A stretch of DNA of 5,397 nt from an uncultured Porphyromonadaceae bacterium. Lineage in GTDB: Bacteria; Bacteroidota; Bacteroidia; Bacteroidales; Muribaculaceae. Position 1 is the first letter of the stretch. Each line of letters begins with the position of its first letter. The stretch is taken from positions 1 through 5,397 of the forward strand of contig CAMWLX010000255.1 of NCBI GenBank assembly GCA_947175225.1, read 5' to 3'. Below are positions 1-5,397 of this stretch, in pieces. The position numbers were made by a program, and so were the translations under genes. Under the pieces are notes generated by a model. The model had not been told where the DNA came from and ran no database searches. It saw only the letters and a program-made list of their open reading frames with translations.

Positions 1-8
1 GCTGTCAT
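1..8 (-). CDS. Start of a gene running off the left edge (only ATG ACA visible)
   Basis: A minus-strand ATG at 8..6 lies about 19 bases downstream of a perfect Bacteroidetes -7 box (TATCTTTG, 34..27). Only Met-Thr and part of a third codon are inside the window, so the product cannot be identified. The case for a gene rests on the upstream promoter and the three palindromic operators, which are arranged as expected for a repressor-controlled gene. Genes with several such palindromes at their start often encode a self-regulating helix-turn-helix protein or a toxin-antitoxin pair. That is inference, not something visible here. Confidence 0.4.
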
Positions 9-10
9 AA

Positions 11-28
11 TATACCCTTTTGGGTACA
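11..28. promoter_or_regulatory. Palindromic operator 1 (TATACCC-TTTT-GGGTACA)
   Basis: This is an 18-bp palindrome with 7-bp half-sites around a TTTT centre and one mismatch in the outer arms. It overlaps the end of the -7 box and the predicted transcription start of the left-edge gene, so a bound protein would block transcription initiation. It is the best conserved of three equally spaced sites, the others being at 52-69 and 93-110. Confidence 0.6.
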
Positions 29-34
29 AAGATA
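27..34 (-). promoter_or_regulatory. Bacteroidetes -7 promoter box (TATCTTTG)
   Basis: Read on the minus strand, 34..27 is TATCTTTG, an exact match to the TAnnTTTG box used by the Bacteroidetes primary sigma factor. No clean -33 TTTG lies 19-21 bases upstream; the sequence there (about 55-58) is TGGT-like and falls inside the second palindrome. Transcription would begin near position 20, inside the first palindrome, leaving a leader of about 12 bases before the ATG at 8..6. The weak -33 would fit a regulated promoter. Confidence 0.55.
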
Positions 35-51
35 ATAAAAATATTTCATTC

Positions 52-69
52 TACACCATAAAGGGTATA
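52..69. promoter_or_regulatory. Palindromic operator 2 (TACACCA-TAAA-GGGTATA)
   Basis: One half-site (GGGTATA, 63-69) is perfect, and the other matches the TATACCC consensus at five of seven positions. It starts exactly 41 bp from operator 1 and covers the expected -33 region of the minus-strand promoter. It is the most degenerate site of the three; the exact spacing and the perfect half-site are what support it. Confidence 0.5.
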
Positions 70-92
70 AAATTATTGTTTTATATCCAAAT

Positions 93-110
93 TATACTCT
101 TTAGGGTATA
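93..110. promoter_or_regulatory. Palindromic operator 3 (TATACTC-TTTA-GGGTATA)
   Basis: This is an 18-bp palindrome with one half-site mismatch and the same four-base AT centre as operator 1. It begins exactly 41 bp from operator 2. At about four helical turns per interval, the three sites would lie on nearly the same face of the DNA, which suits cooperative binding or wrapping by one repressor. Confidence 0.55.
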
Positions 111-238
111 ATATATCAATGTGGAAAGATTGAGCTAAATCGATTCTTTTCATTGGTGCCTACTCCCTGTCCTCTGTATCGGTCACGAGTTGTAATGAAA
201 TAAATATCCAAACTATTCGAAAATGACTATTCTAACTA

Positions 239-349
239 TTATTTTACACGGAAATACAGGTTAATACTTTTTGCATTCCTGACATCTGGAGTAAGGATGA
301 ATCCCGTAATTCTGAATGTTGACCTTGCGTCTGATGTTGTGTCTTTCAA
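239..349 (-). pseudogene. Possible C-terminal remnant of a lost gene (36 codons)
   Basis: The minus strand from TTG (349..347) to TAA (241..239) encodes 36 residues, including TFRITGFILTPDV and ending in INLYFRVK. Composition and codon choice look protein-like. The frame stays open five codons further upstream, to a TAG at 367..365, with no ATG and no visible promoter. Upstream of it lies the tandem structured element, so this could be the tail of a gene whose body was deleted or displaced. It could equally be a chance frame, since 41 open codons in AT-rich DNA is not rare. I do not recognise the family. Confidence 0.25.
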
Positions 350-390
350 ACAATAATTATAAGGCTACTATAAGTAAGCTTGAATAAAAA

Positions 391-557
391 AATTCTGTGA
401 AAATCTGACAGTTCTGAGCAAAGCGAAGAGGACGTAGTCCGATGATGCTTGTTCCTGCGCCTAAACATAATCAGATTCCTATGACATAAGGAATTTAAGT
501 AAATTAGGCACAGATCTCTCTTTCAGAGTCTCAGAACTGGCAGATTAGCTCAGAATT
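391..557. ncRNA. Candidate structured RNA element, copy 1 (unknown family)
   Basis: The ends pair as an imperfect stem of about 28 bp (AATTCTG...CAGTTCTGAG against CTCAGAACTG...CAGAATT, 24 of 28 positions matching). Inside are a hairpin of CAAAGC (419-424) with GCTTG (447-451), capped by GGAC-GTA-GTCC (430-440) across a purine-rich internal loop, and a second arm of TGCGCCTAA (456-464) with TTAGGCACA (504-512), carrying an ATTCCT/AGGAAT hairpin (475-494). Stop codons and indels between copies argue against coding. The strand is unresolved. The minus-strand reading ends in seven T's and lies downstream of yaaA; some copy differences keep G-U pairs on the plus strand, others on the minus strand. 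I see no matching promoter on either strand. A 6S-like RNA, another small RNA or a mobile foldable DNA element are all possible. Confidence 0.5.
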
Positions 558-627
558 TTTATTATAATAGATTCAATGATCAGTCTAACATACAATAATT
601 ATCAAGCTTCCAAATGTCAACTTAAAT

Positions 628-635
628 AAAAAAAA
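628..635 (-). terminator. Possible intrinsic terminator tract of element copy 2
   Basis: On the minus strand the 3' arm of the closing stem is followed directly by TTTTTTTT (635..628), and copy 1 has TTTTTTT at 392..386. Together with the long stem this resembles a rho-independent terminator for yaaA-direction transcription. The stem base is AT-rich, which weakens the case. If the element is read on the plus strand, the same tract is simply an upstream A-run. Confidence 0.3.
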
Positions 636-799
636 TTCTGTGATAATCTGACAGTTCTGAGCAAAGCGAAAAGGACGAAGTCCGATGATGCTTGTTCTCG
701 CGCCTAACATTATCAATTTCTTTTGATGTAAGGATTTTGGGGAAATTAGACTCTGATCTCTCTTTCAGAGTCTCAGAACTGGCAGATAGTCTCAGTATT
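634..799. ncRNA. Candidate structured RNA element, copy 2 (unknown family)
   Basis: This is the second copy of the element at 391-557, with the same closing stem and the same first hairpin (CAAAGC 662-667, GGAC-GAA-GTCC 673-683, GCTTG 690-694). The triloop differs by one base from copy 1 while the stem is unchanged. The central arm has diverged: the outer GCGCCTAA/TTAGACTC pairing is weaker. Instead a perfect 8-bp hairpin forms (GACTCTGA 749-756 with TCAGAGTC 765-772), which copy 1 forms only in part. On the minus strand the element begins 51 bases after the yaaA stop and ends in eight T's, so it could also act as a processed 3' end or terminator of that transcript. Confidence 0.5.
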
Positions 800-849
800 A
801 TTATATGAGAGTCAACAATAATCAGGCTATCACAACAAGAGCACAGGGA

Positions 850-1623
850 TCATACACAAAAAGCAATGTGGTCCGGATAGTCGACAGTGCCCAAGGGAAT
901 CATTGTTTCCGTAGTATGAATCAGCAGCTCGGTTGGACTTGTGATGTCTTGAGTTATGATGTCCCTTAGCAGTTCTCCGCGAAGGGCTTTCAGTTTTCCG
1001 GCATTCGGTGTGCGCCATCCACTGCCATCCTTTGGCTCCTTGAAATCTACTTTCCAAACCTTGGCAAAACTTTTGACAAGTTTCCAATCAATGCATTTGG
1101 CAGCATCCCCCGGCAAAAGATTAAGTATGGATGTCTCTCCCCTCTCTTGCAAATACCTTACCAACTCTAATGTCACCTCCTTACGCCAAAATACATATAA
1201 CGCCTTGTCATCCGGAGCAATTGGTGTGGTAAAATCAAACCTATATGGCTTGATAATATCATTCGGACAAAGCCAACCGTAGAGAGATGAAATAATCCTT
1301 ATATTATCCGAAGCACGCTGCTTTTCTTCTGAAGAAAGGGATGGATAATCAAACGATTTGAACACAACCCCGGTAAATGATTCTATAGCCCTCTGACCTA
1401 ATAGTTTATTTGGGAACTCGTATGCCATCCTCGACACTTTTGCCGCCATAGGAAGACTAATCTTTACAATCTCAGCAATATCCGAAGCATTCAAAGTCGC
1501 CACATGCGCTATAATTACATCAGCCTGCTCTTCCCCTACAGGCTTATTCGATTCATATATATCATGACTTATCGGCAACTCCCGATCATCCATCGTCTTC
1601 GACTCAGCAATCAAAATCAACAT
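850..1623 (-). CDS. yaaA: YaaA/DUF328 family protein (peroxide-stress type)
   Basis: This 257-residue protein has the usual length of the YaaA family. It starts MLILIAESKTM, matching the family opening MLI-(L/I)-hydrophobic-x-x-KT. The family's central motif appears as SLYGWLCPNDIIKPYR (residues 113-128), where E. coli YaaA has SLYG-x-LRP-x-D-PYR. A NLLPGDA segment (168-174) stands where other members have NLASDE. The Lys/Arg-rich GKLKALRGELLRDII segment (209-223) matches the family's K-x-x-RG region. E. coli YaaA limits intracellular iron and DNA damage under hydrogen peroxide and has DNA-binding folds; that role is carried over by family and not shown here. The copy is divergent, with Cys for Arg in the LRP motif and DA for the DE of NLASDE. 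An in-frame TTG at 1653 would add ten residues, but the ATG at 1623 fits the family start. The likely promoter is near 1796-1827. Confidence 0.82.
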   Translation of the reverse strand: MLILIAESKTMDDRELPISHDIYESNKPVGEEQADVIIAHVATLNASDIAEIVKISLPMAAKVSRMAYEFPNKLLGQRAIESFTGVVFKSFDYPSLSSEEKQRASDNIRIISSLYGWLCPNDIIKPYRFDFTTPIAPDDKALYVFWRKEVTLELVRYLQERGETSILNLLPGDAAKCIDWKLVKSFAKVWKVDFKEPKDGSGWRTPNAGKLKALRGELLRDIITQDITSPTELLIHTTETMIPLGTVDYPDHIAFCV

Positions 1624-1631
1624 ATCTAAAA

Positions 1632-1778
1632 TCAAATTATCATAACGAAACAACTATGGCTCCATCTCATAAAAAAATGGAGCCTAAAAAATACTCTCTG
1701 CCCTATGTAATAATAGTTAGGATAATCCTCACGTTGTCGTTTTATATCCTCAAAATCAAATCCAACTGTTTCTGTCAT
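1632..1778 (-). CDS. Short leader ORF upstream of yaaA (48 codons)
   Basis: An ATG at 1778 lies about ten bases downstream of the predicted transcription start of a strong Bacteroidetes promoter. It opens a 48-residue frame beginning MTETVGFDFEDIKRQRED and ending eight bases before the yaaA ATG. The first 27 or so residues are acidic/basic and protein-like. The tail is rich in aromatic residues and is read through the hairpin at 1658-1684, so it looks less natural. The frame could be a regulatory leader peptide whose translation affects yaaA, or the stub of a decayed small gene. A GTG at 1868 would lengthen it to 78 residues but lies upstream of the promoter. I recognise no family. Confidence 0.4.
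   Translation of the reverse strand: MTETVGFDFEDIKRQREDYPNYYYIGQRVFFRLHFFMRWSHSCFVMII
1658..1684 (-). promoter_or_regulatory. Perfect 8-bp hairpin in the yaaA leader
   Basis: On the minus strand GGCTCCAT (1684..1677) and ATGGAGCC (1665..1658) pair perfectly around an 11-base T-rich loop, 34 bases before the yaaA ATG and inside the leader frame. There is no T-run after it in either direction, so it does not look like a standard intrinsic terminator. It could influence translation initiation or mRNA stability for yaaA. Confidence 0.45.
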
Positions 1779-1795
1779 AATTCTTATTTTTCTCG

Positions 1796-1827
1796 CAAAT
1801 ATAATGATTTTTTCATTATTCTGCAAA
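1796..1827 (-). promoter_or_regulatory. Bacteroidetes promoter for the leader ORF and yaaA
   Basis: The minus strand carries -33 TTTG (1827..1824), a 20-base spacer and -7 TATATTTG (1803..1796), an exact TAnnTTTG match. Transcription would start near 1790. It would give an mRNA with a leader of about 165 bases before yaaA, or about 10 bases before the 48-codon frame. It is the best promoter in the window. Confidence 0.75.
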
Positions 1828-1889
1828 AAATGAAGTAGTTTCAACTTATTTTTACGGTTCTTGCCCACTTTAATAGCAGTTGTTTGAAA

Positions 1890-1909
1890 CTCGCGCGGAG
1901 CGCATGGAG
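1890..1909 (-). terminator. Weak hairpin after the outer-membrane protein gene
   Basis: Eight bases past the outer-membrane gene's stop, the minus strand can form GCGC-TCC-GCGC (1903..1893), extended by CTC/GAG across a three-base bulge. Only TTT follows before CAAAC. Its GC content stands out from the surrounding AT-rich DNA and its position fits a terminator, but the short T-run makes it a weak candidate. Confidence 0.3.
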
Positions 1910-1917
1910 AGGAAGTT

Positions 1918-4473
1918 TTAGAATCGGTATTGGAGAGTGAGGAGGATGTTGCGGGGGCGGATGCGGAAGGAATGCTCGGTTCGGGATAGTGTGCCGTAGG
2001 TCACGTACTGATATTGGCGATGATTGAGCAAATTATTTGCATTAATCGACAGGCGTATCTTATTATTTAAGTGCCAAACTGCCGAGGCATCCAAAAGAAT
2101 GAGATTTTTAGAGTTTCCTTCCGAAAATTTAGTCAGGAAATGTTCGGCACCAAAGGTGAATTGCCAACGGTCATGAGGCATCAATGTTCCATACAGTTTC
2201 TGATTGAATGACCGGGTAGTATTATCTATATCGCCAATTCTAAGACAGGAGAATCCATAGTATGCTTCATAATTCATCGAAAACCATTTGCAGAGACTTC
2301 CCTTAAAATATGGTTTTACGGTTATGTTCTTTTGTCTATAGTTCTCCACCACATTATCACGCATTGACGAAGCTGCGATCGTTGCGCCACTCATATCGCA
2401 TCCTACCACCATACGGCTATGTCCCAATCCCTTGCTGATACCCCCGGTAAGATACCAAGAATTGCCGGAAGAGAGTTTATCGGCATATGTAGTAACAATG
2501 AAATCGTCAATAAACAACTGATTTGACATTATCGAACTGCGACTGTAATTATATGTCAACGATGCGTTGACAAAGAATGAAGACAATGGATTGCGATATT
2601 TGTAACTCATAGTAGATGATACATTTTTAGAATACCGATCAATATCATTAGCAATAAAAAGATTGCGATAGTCAGAAAGCACTGGCGCCATAACATACAT
2701 ATATGCCTGCGGAGAATCCAGCTGATATGACAAAGAAGCCGAAATCTCACTCTTCGCTGTCATGTGCTTTCGCACATATATCCTTGGCAAAAGATTGATA
2801 AAGTCATGCTCCCCATTTACAGTTTGGTACAACCATTTCACAGGAATTTTCATAGACAGCAGCCATCCCCTCCGCTCGAAATCAAGCTGTGGAGTAGCAT
2901 ATAAATTCGAAAGGAAAGACTTGATTTCATCATCATTGTCAAACGAATCCAATCCTCTCAGCGACAAATCTATCTTATGATAATTCAGATCAATTCCACC
3001 ATTAAGATAAAACTTCCAAAATCTCCCAAACTTACCCCAACGTGATTCCGTAGTACTTCGGAAATCTGTAGTACCGATTGTTTGCGTTGCATCTTCCTCT
3101 CCGCAGACAATAAGCCGGTCGGGACGATAAGAGAATGAATTGCGTGATGTAAGTTCAAAAAGTTTCTTGTCATTGCGTTTTACGAGTTTCAGGTCGTTGT
3201 TGGCAGACAGATTGCGTCGACGTACCCGCTGGTCAAGATCAAAAGATCCGGAAATGGATGATGTTGAATTTTCCCATAATCCATCTACTGTAAATTTCTC
3301 CTTTAGGAAATAACCCTTCTTGTTAACTTGCGCATTAAACTGAGCCGTAACATCATGACTCTTCGTGCGCAAACCGCTGTTTTGAAAGAATTCGGGAATG
3401 GACTGACTGAAATAGTCGGTATGAAGTCCTGAATTATAATCAAGTCTTTCGCCGACATAATTCAGTTTCAATCTCATTGACGTATCACCTCGCTTCCACG
3501 CAGTAATTGAGTTGGCGAGCCACGAGAGATTGTCGCGAGTGCGCTTCTCATTGAGGGGAGCATTAACTAAGTCAGCAGCTATGTATTCGCGCCATAATGA
3601 CTCTGAATATCCTGTAAAAGACATATCATTGAAATCATGTTCCAAGATCTGCTCACCAGGATTCCATCCTGTGTTTCCTGCTCTAAATGTCAGGATATTA
3701 TTAACCTTAGATGCAAGGCGCATAGCATAAAGCGAACCATCATAAAGCAACGGTTGCACACCTGTGGCAGCCTTAGCCACTCCTACCCATTTACCCTTGG
3801 CTCCCTCATTCAGCTTGATATTGATTCCGGCTTCTTCGGGGAAATCGATACCTTCAAGAGCCTTGACCGGTTGATGATTTTCCATTACCTCCACCGACTT
3901 TACGTCTTTGTGTGAGATATTGTTGGTAGCGAGCCCGTATTGACCTCCGAGGATATCATCACCGTCAATGTAGAATTTATTGATCGGTTTCCCTTGATAT
4001 TTGATAGTCCCGTCATCCTCCACTTTGATTCCGGGCAATCGCTTGATCACATCTATTATAGCATTATCTGACGCATTGGCATATCGGGAAACATTGAACA
4101 CAAGGGTATCTCCTTTGGCATAAATATCAGGTGCCTCCACTATCACATCTTTCAACTGAGTGGCTTTCTGCCATAGCACTACCCCATTTTTGAAAGAATA
4201 ATCTTTGGGAAGCTTCAGAGTTTCATAACCCATGCAGCGGAAGGAGACAGAATCAGTGGAGTCCGAGATTTTTATGGAAAATGATCCCTTTGCATCAGAG
4301 GAAGCAAACGAAGTGGCTTTCCCTTGACTATTGAGAGATTGCACCACTACCCCCACTATCGGTTCTTGGGTTTCTCCATCTACAATAGTACCCGATACCT
4401 TTTCCGGGATTGCTGCCTTAGCAGACAGCAACCAAAAAAATAGTATTGTTAAAAAATAAATGAATCTTTTCAT
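1918..4473 (-). CDS. TonB-dependent receptor-like outer-membrane beta-barrel protein
   Basis: The 851-residue product begins with a Sec signal peptide (MKRFIYFLTILFFWLLSAKA, cleavage likely after Ala20). A carboxypeptidase-regulatory-like beta-sandwich follows (about 26-105: SGTIVDGETQEPIVGVVV, then SFRCMGYET). The linker LKDVIVEAP (107-115) leads into a plug-like domain (about 116-225), with GDTLVFNVSRYA, VIKRLPGIKVEDDGTI and KFYIDGDDILGG. The rest is an Asn/Ser-rich barrel ending in LTLQYRF, a C-terminal aromatic typical of outer-membrane barrels. This is the Bacteroidota outer-membrane-barrel branch related to, but distinct from, SusC; no SusD gene is adjacent. The ligand cannot be deduced. 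The start ATG overlaps the preceding gene's stop (ATGA), with GGAG just upstream, so translation is probably coupled to the GLPGLI gene. Confidence 0.88.
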   Translation of the reverse strand: MKRFIYFLTILFFWLLSAKAAIPEKVSGTIVDGETQEPIVGVVVQSLNSQGKATSFASSDAKGSFSIKISDSTDSVSFRCMGYETLKLPKDYSFKNGVVLWQKATQLKDVIVEAPDIYAKGDTLVFNVSRYANASDNAIIDVIKRLPGIKVEDDGTIKYQGKPINKFYIDGDDILGGQYGLATNNISHKDVKSVEVMENHQPVKALEGIDFPEEAGINIKLNEGAKGKWVGVAKAATGVQPLLYDGSLYAMRLASKVNNILTFRAGNTGWNPGEQILEHDFNDMSFTGYSESLWREYIAADLVNAPLNEKRTRDNLSWLANSITAWKRGDTSMRLKLNYVGERLDYNSGLHTDYFSQSIPEFFQNSGLRTKSHDVTAQFNAQVNKKGYFLKEKFTVDGLWENSTSSISGSFDLDQRVRRRNLSANNDLKLVKRNDKKLFELTSRNSFSYRPDRLIVCGEEDATQTIGTTDFRSTTESRWGKFGRFWKFYLNGGIDLNYHKIDLSLRGLDSFDNDDEIKSFLSNLYATPQLDFERRGWLLSMKIPVKWLYQTVNGEHDFINLLPRIYVRKHMTAKSEISASLSYQLDSPQAYMYVMAPVLSDYRNLFIANDIDRYSKNVSSTMSYKYRNPLSSFFVNASLTYNYSRSSIMSNQLFIDDFIVTTYADKLSSGNSWYLTGGISKGLGHSRMVVGCDMSGATIAASSMRDNVVENYRQKNITVKPYFKGSLCKWFSMNYEAYYGFSCLRIGDIDNTTRSFNQKLYGTLMPHDRWQFTFGAEHFLTKFSEGNSKNLILLDASAVWHLNNKIRLSINANNLLNHRQYQYVTYGTLSRTEHSFRIRPRNILLTLQYRF

Positions 4474-5351
4474 TTTCTCCAGTCTCGTTCAATGTAATCA
4501 TACTGCAATTCAACCGGATCGTATGCGTCGAGACTCGGATTTCCATCTTGGTCAGTCACCGTGATATGTCCATGACCTCCAGCCTCAAAATAAGCATACG
4601 GATTAATGTCGTATCGATGTTTGGCATCGTAATATTTGTGACGATTTGTAGTGTTAAATGGCACTTTATAAATGGTGATCGGACGAGAGGCTGAGGATTT
4701 TATTCCTATGCATTCAAATAGATAGTGCCCATCTTTGTCGGAAGCTTTCATAATGAGTCCCGGAAGTCCGTGCAATTTCCATGGACCCTCCATCAGAGGA
4801 ATTTCCTCTGAATAAAAAGCTGTCCATTCGCGTCCACGATAGTTGCATACTGCCGACCGGCATTCATATCCAAGCACATTTATCACACTATCAGTCAGTT
4901 CCCATTCAAGTTCCGGTATATCTTCTTGATACTTAAACCAATCCATGCAAATTTTCTCTGTGTGTGTCAGTTTGCCATCAGGATAATTCTTGAAAATAGT
5001 CATAAATTCACCATTTGATAGTTTGCCAGACATTGCAGCCTCTCCTACCTGCTCAGGAGTAAGGTTCATCAGAAGAGAATCGACTGTAAGATTCTTATAG
5101 CTTGAGAACTTCGAAAGATTGTCTGGCCCGATTTGGAGCAGCATTCGGTCGGAAATAAAATTGTCTTCCAATTGACCGGTTGTGTCAATACAGCATGAAT
5201 AGTCATAGACAAATTCCATTGTCTCAGAAGCAATGGTTTCAGTTTCCGGAGCTTCATTCTCGAAAATGGTTAGGGTTTTTCTACTCACTTTTCCGGAGAT
5301 AGCCATAGAAATGAAAAATATGGCCAAGATAAAGATTGCAGCTTTTCTCAT
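4470..5351 (-). CDS. GLPGLI family exported protein
   Basis: The 293-residue product has an N-terminal hydrophobic signal sequence (MRKAAIFILAIFFISMAISG) and the family's name motif GLPGLI at 195-200. The motif sits in the usual setting: GYECRSAVCNYRGREWTAFYSEEIP (161-185), then GPWKLHGLPGLI followed by a D-x-x-G-x-Y-x-F segment (205-212). The family is widespread and often multi-copy in Bacteroidota; its molecular function is not established. With no lipobox cysteine at the signal end, it is probably periplasmic. Paired cysteines at 53-54 and others at 135, 164, 169 and 214 could form disulfides. It is the first gene of a two-gene unit with the downstream barrel protein (4-base overlap). The 46 bases upstream show no TAnnTTTG box, so the promoter, or further operon genes, lie beyond the window. 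Confidence 0.9.
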   Translation of the reverse strand: MRKAAIFILAIFFISMAISGKVSRKTLTIFENEAPETETIASETMEFVYDYSCCIDTTGQLEDNFISDRMLLQIGPDNLSKFSSYKNLTVDSLLMNLTPEQVGEAAMSGKLSNGEFMTIFKNYPDGKLTHTEKICMDWFKYQEDIPELEWELTDSVINVLGYECRSAVCNYRGREWTAFYSEEIPLMEGPWKLHGLPGLIMKASDKDGHYLFECIGIKSSASRPITIYKVPFNTTNRHKYYDAKHRYDINPYAYFEAGGHGHITVTDQDGNPSLDAYDPVELQYDYIERDWRK

Positions 5352-5397
5352 ATTGAAGTTGTTTCGACTTATTTTTTTATTAAGATTTCGTCAGCTT

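Larger units (their letters stand above)
350..814. repeat. Tandem duplication, two units of about 242 and 223 bp
   Basis: Two diverged direct copies (350-591 and 592-814) are visible by eye. The word ACAATAAT marks each boundary at 350, 592 and again at 815, the last followed by a partial copy of the next unit's start (CAGGCTAT compared with AAGGCTACT). Similarity is concentrated in the foldable cores at 391-557 and 634-799, including a 33-base block identical in both (513-545 and 755-787). The AT-rich spacers and the middle of each core have diverged. This pattern suggests an old duplication with selection on the core. Confidence 0.8.
1..849. other. 849-bp region with no confident protein gene
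   Basis: This stretch lies between the left-edge gene start and the end of the yaaA-like gene. It holds, left to right, the three operators (11-110), an unassigned stretch (111-238), a short remnant-like reading frame (239-349), and two tandem copies of a structured element (391-557 and 634-799) with AT-rich spacers. I find no tRNA, rRNA, insertion-sequence gene or CRISPR repeat in it. Nothing could be assigned in 111-238, where only a 26-codon frame (153..73, minus strand) occurs. Confidence 0.8.

Noticed and set aside
73..153. 26-codon minus-strand frame starting MKRIDLAQ, with GGAG about ten bases upstream of its ATG
   Set aside because: It is very short, has no promoter, and its 3' half runs through operator 3. 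Shine-Dalgarno matches carry little weight in Bacteroidota.
391..799. Retron-like ncRNA (long paired ends, inner hairpins)
   Set aside because: There is no reverse transcriptase in the window, there are two tandem copies, and the branched inner fold does not match an msr-msd layout. It would reopen only if the gene off the left edge proved to be a reverse transcriptase.
391..799. Hammerhead or other small self-cleaving ribozyme (CCGATGA near 439-445 resembles CUGAUGA)
   Set aside because: The core has a mismatch, and no GAAA core strand or cleavage-site stem is found in the right place in either copy.
391..799. CRISPR array or guide-type array
   Set aside because: There are only two long diverged units, and conservation follows the foldable core, unlike short identical repeats with unique spacers.
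830..1282. Open frames overlapping yaaA in other frames on both strands (1087..830 minus, 956..1282 plus)
   Set aside because: They lie within a gene with clear family motifs, have Cys/Ser/His-rich low-quality composition, and lack promoters.
1624..1653. TTG start at 1653 for YaaA
   Set aside because: It adds ten residues not seen in the family and overlaps the end of the leader frame. The ATG at 1623 gives the family-typical MLILI opening and length.
2762..3915. Plus-strand and alternative minus-strand frames of 60-90 codons inside the barrel gene
   Set aside because: They are shadows of the 851-residue coding frame, with no start signals and no recognisable domains.

Overview
The window looks like Bacteroidales (Bacteroidota) chromosomal DNA. 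The evidence is a GLPGLI-family exported protein, an outer-membrane barrel of the carboxypeptidase-like-domain type ending in Tyr-Arg-Phe, AT-rich intergenic DNA, and two matches to the Bacteroidetes -7 promoter box TAnnTTTG. I cannot name a genus. Every confident gene lies on the minus strand, so the text below follows transcription from the right edge to the left.

Right part (5351 to 1918): a two-gene unit. A 293-residue GLPGLI protein is followed by an 851-residue TonB-receptor-like outer-membrane protein. The two overlap by an ATGA stop/start, so they are almost certainly co-transcribed and translationally coupled. Together they look like an envelope module whose ligand is unknown; no SusD-like partner is present.

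Middle (about 1909 to 850): a weak hairpin follows the outer-membrane gene. Next comes a well-formed Bacteroidetes promoter (-33 TTTG, -7 TATATTTG), then a 48-codon leader frame containing a perfect 8-bp hairpin, then a divergent YaaA/DUF328 gene whose family suggests a role in peroxide stress and iron control. The ATG at 1623 is preferred over a TTG ten codons upstream.

Left part (849 to 1): no confident gene, but a lot of structure. Two diverged tandem copies of an approximately 167-bp element (391-557 and 634-799) can each fold through an approximately 28-bp imperfect closing stem with internal hairpins. I read these as a duplicated structured RNA, or a foldable DNA element, of unknown family. 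To their left is a 36-codon frame that may be the C-terminal remnant of a gene. At the extreme left are three 18-bp palindromes (consensus TATACCC-N4-GGGTATA) spaced exactly 41 bp apart. They overlie a minus-strand promoter for a gene whose ATG is at 8..6 and which runs off the window. The geometry suggests a repressor-controlled, possibly self-regulated, gene.

The most interesting signals are the tandem structured element and the 41-bp phased operator array.
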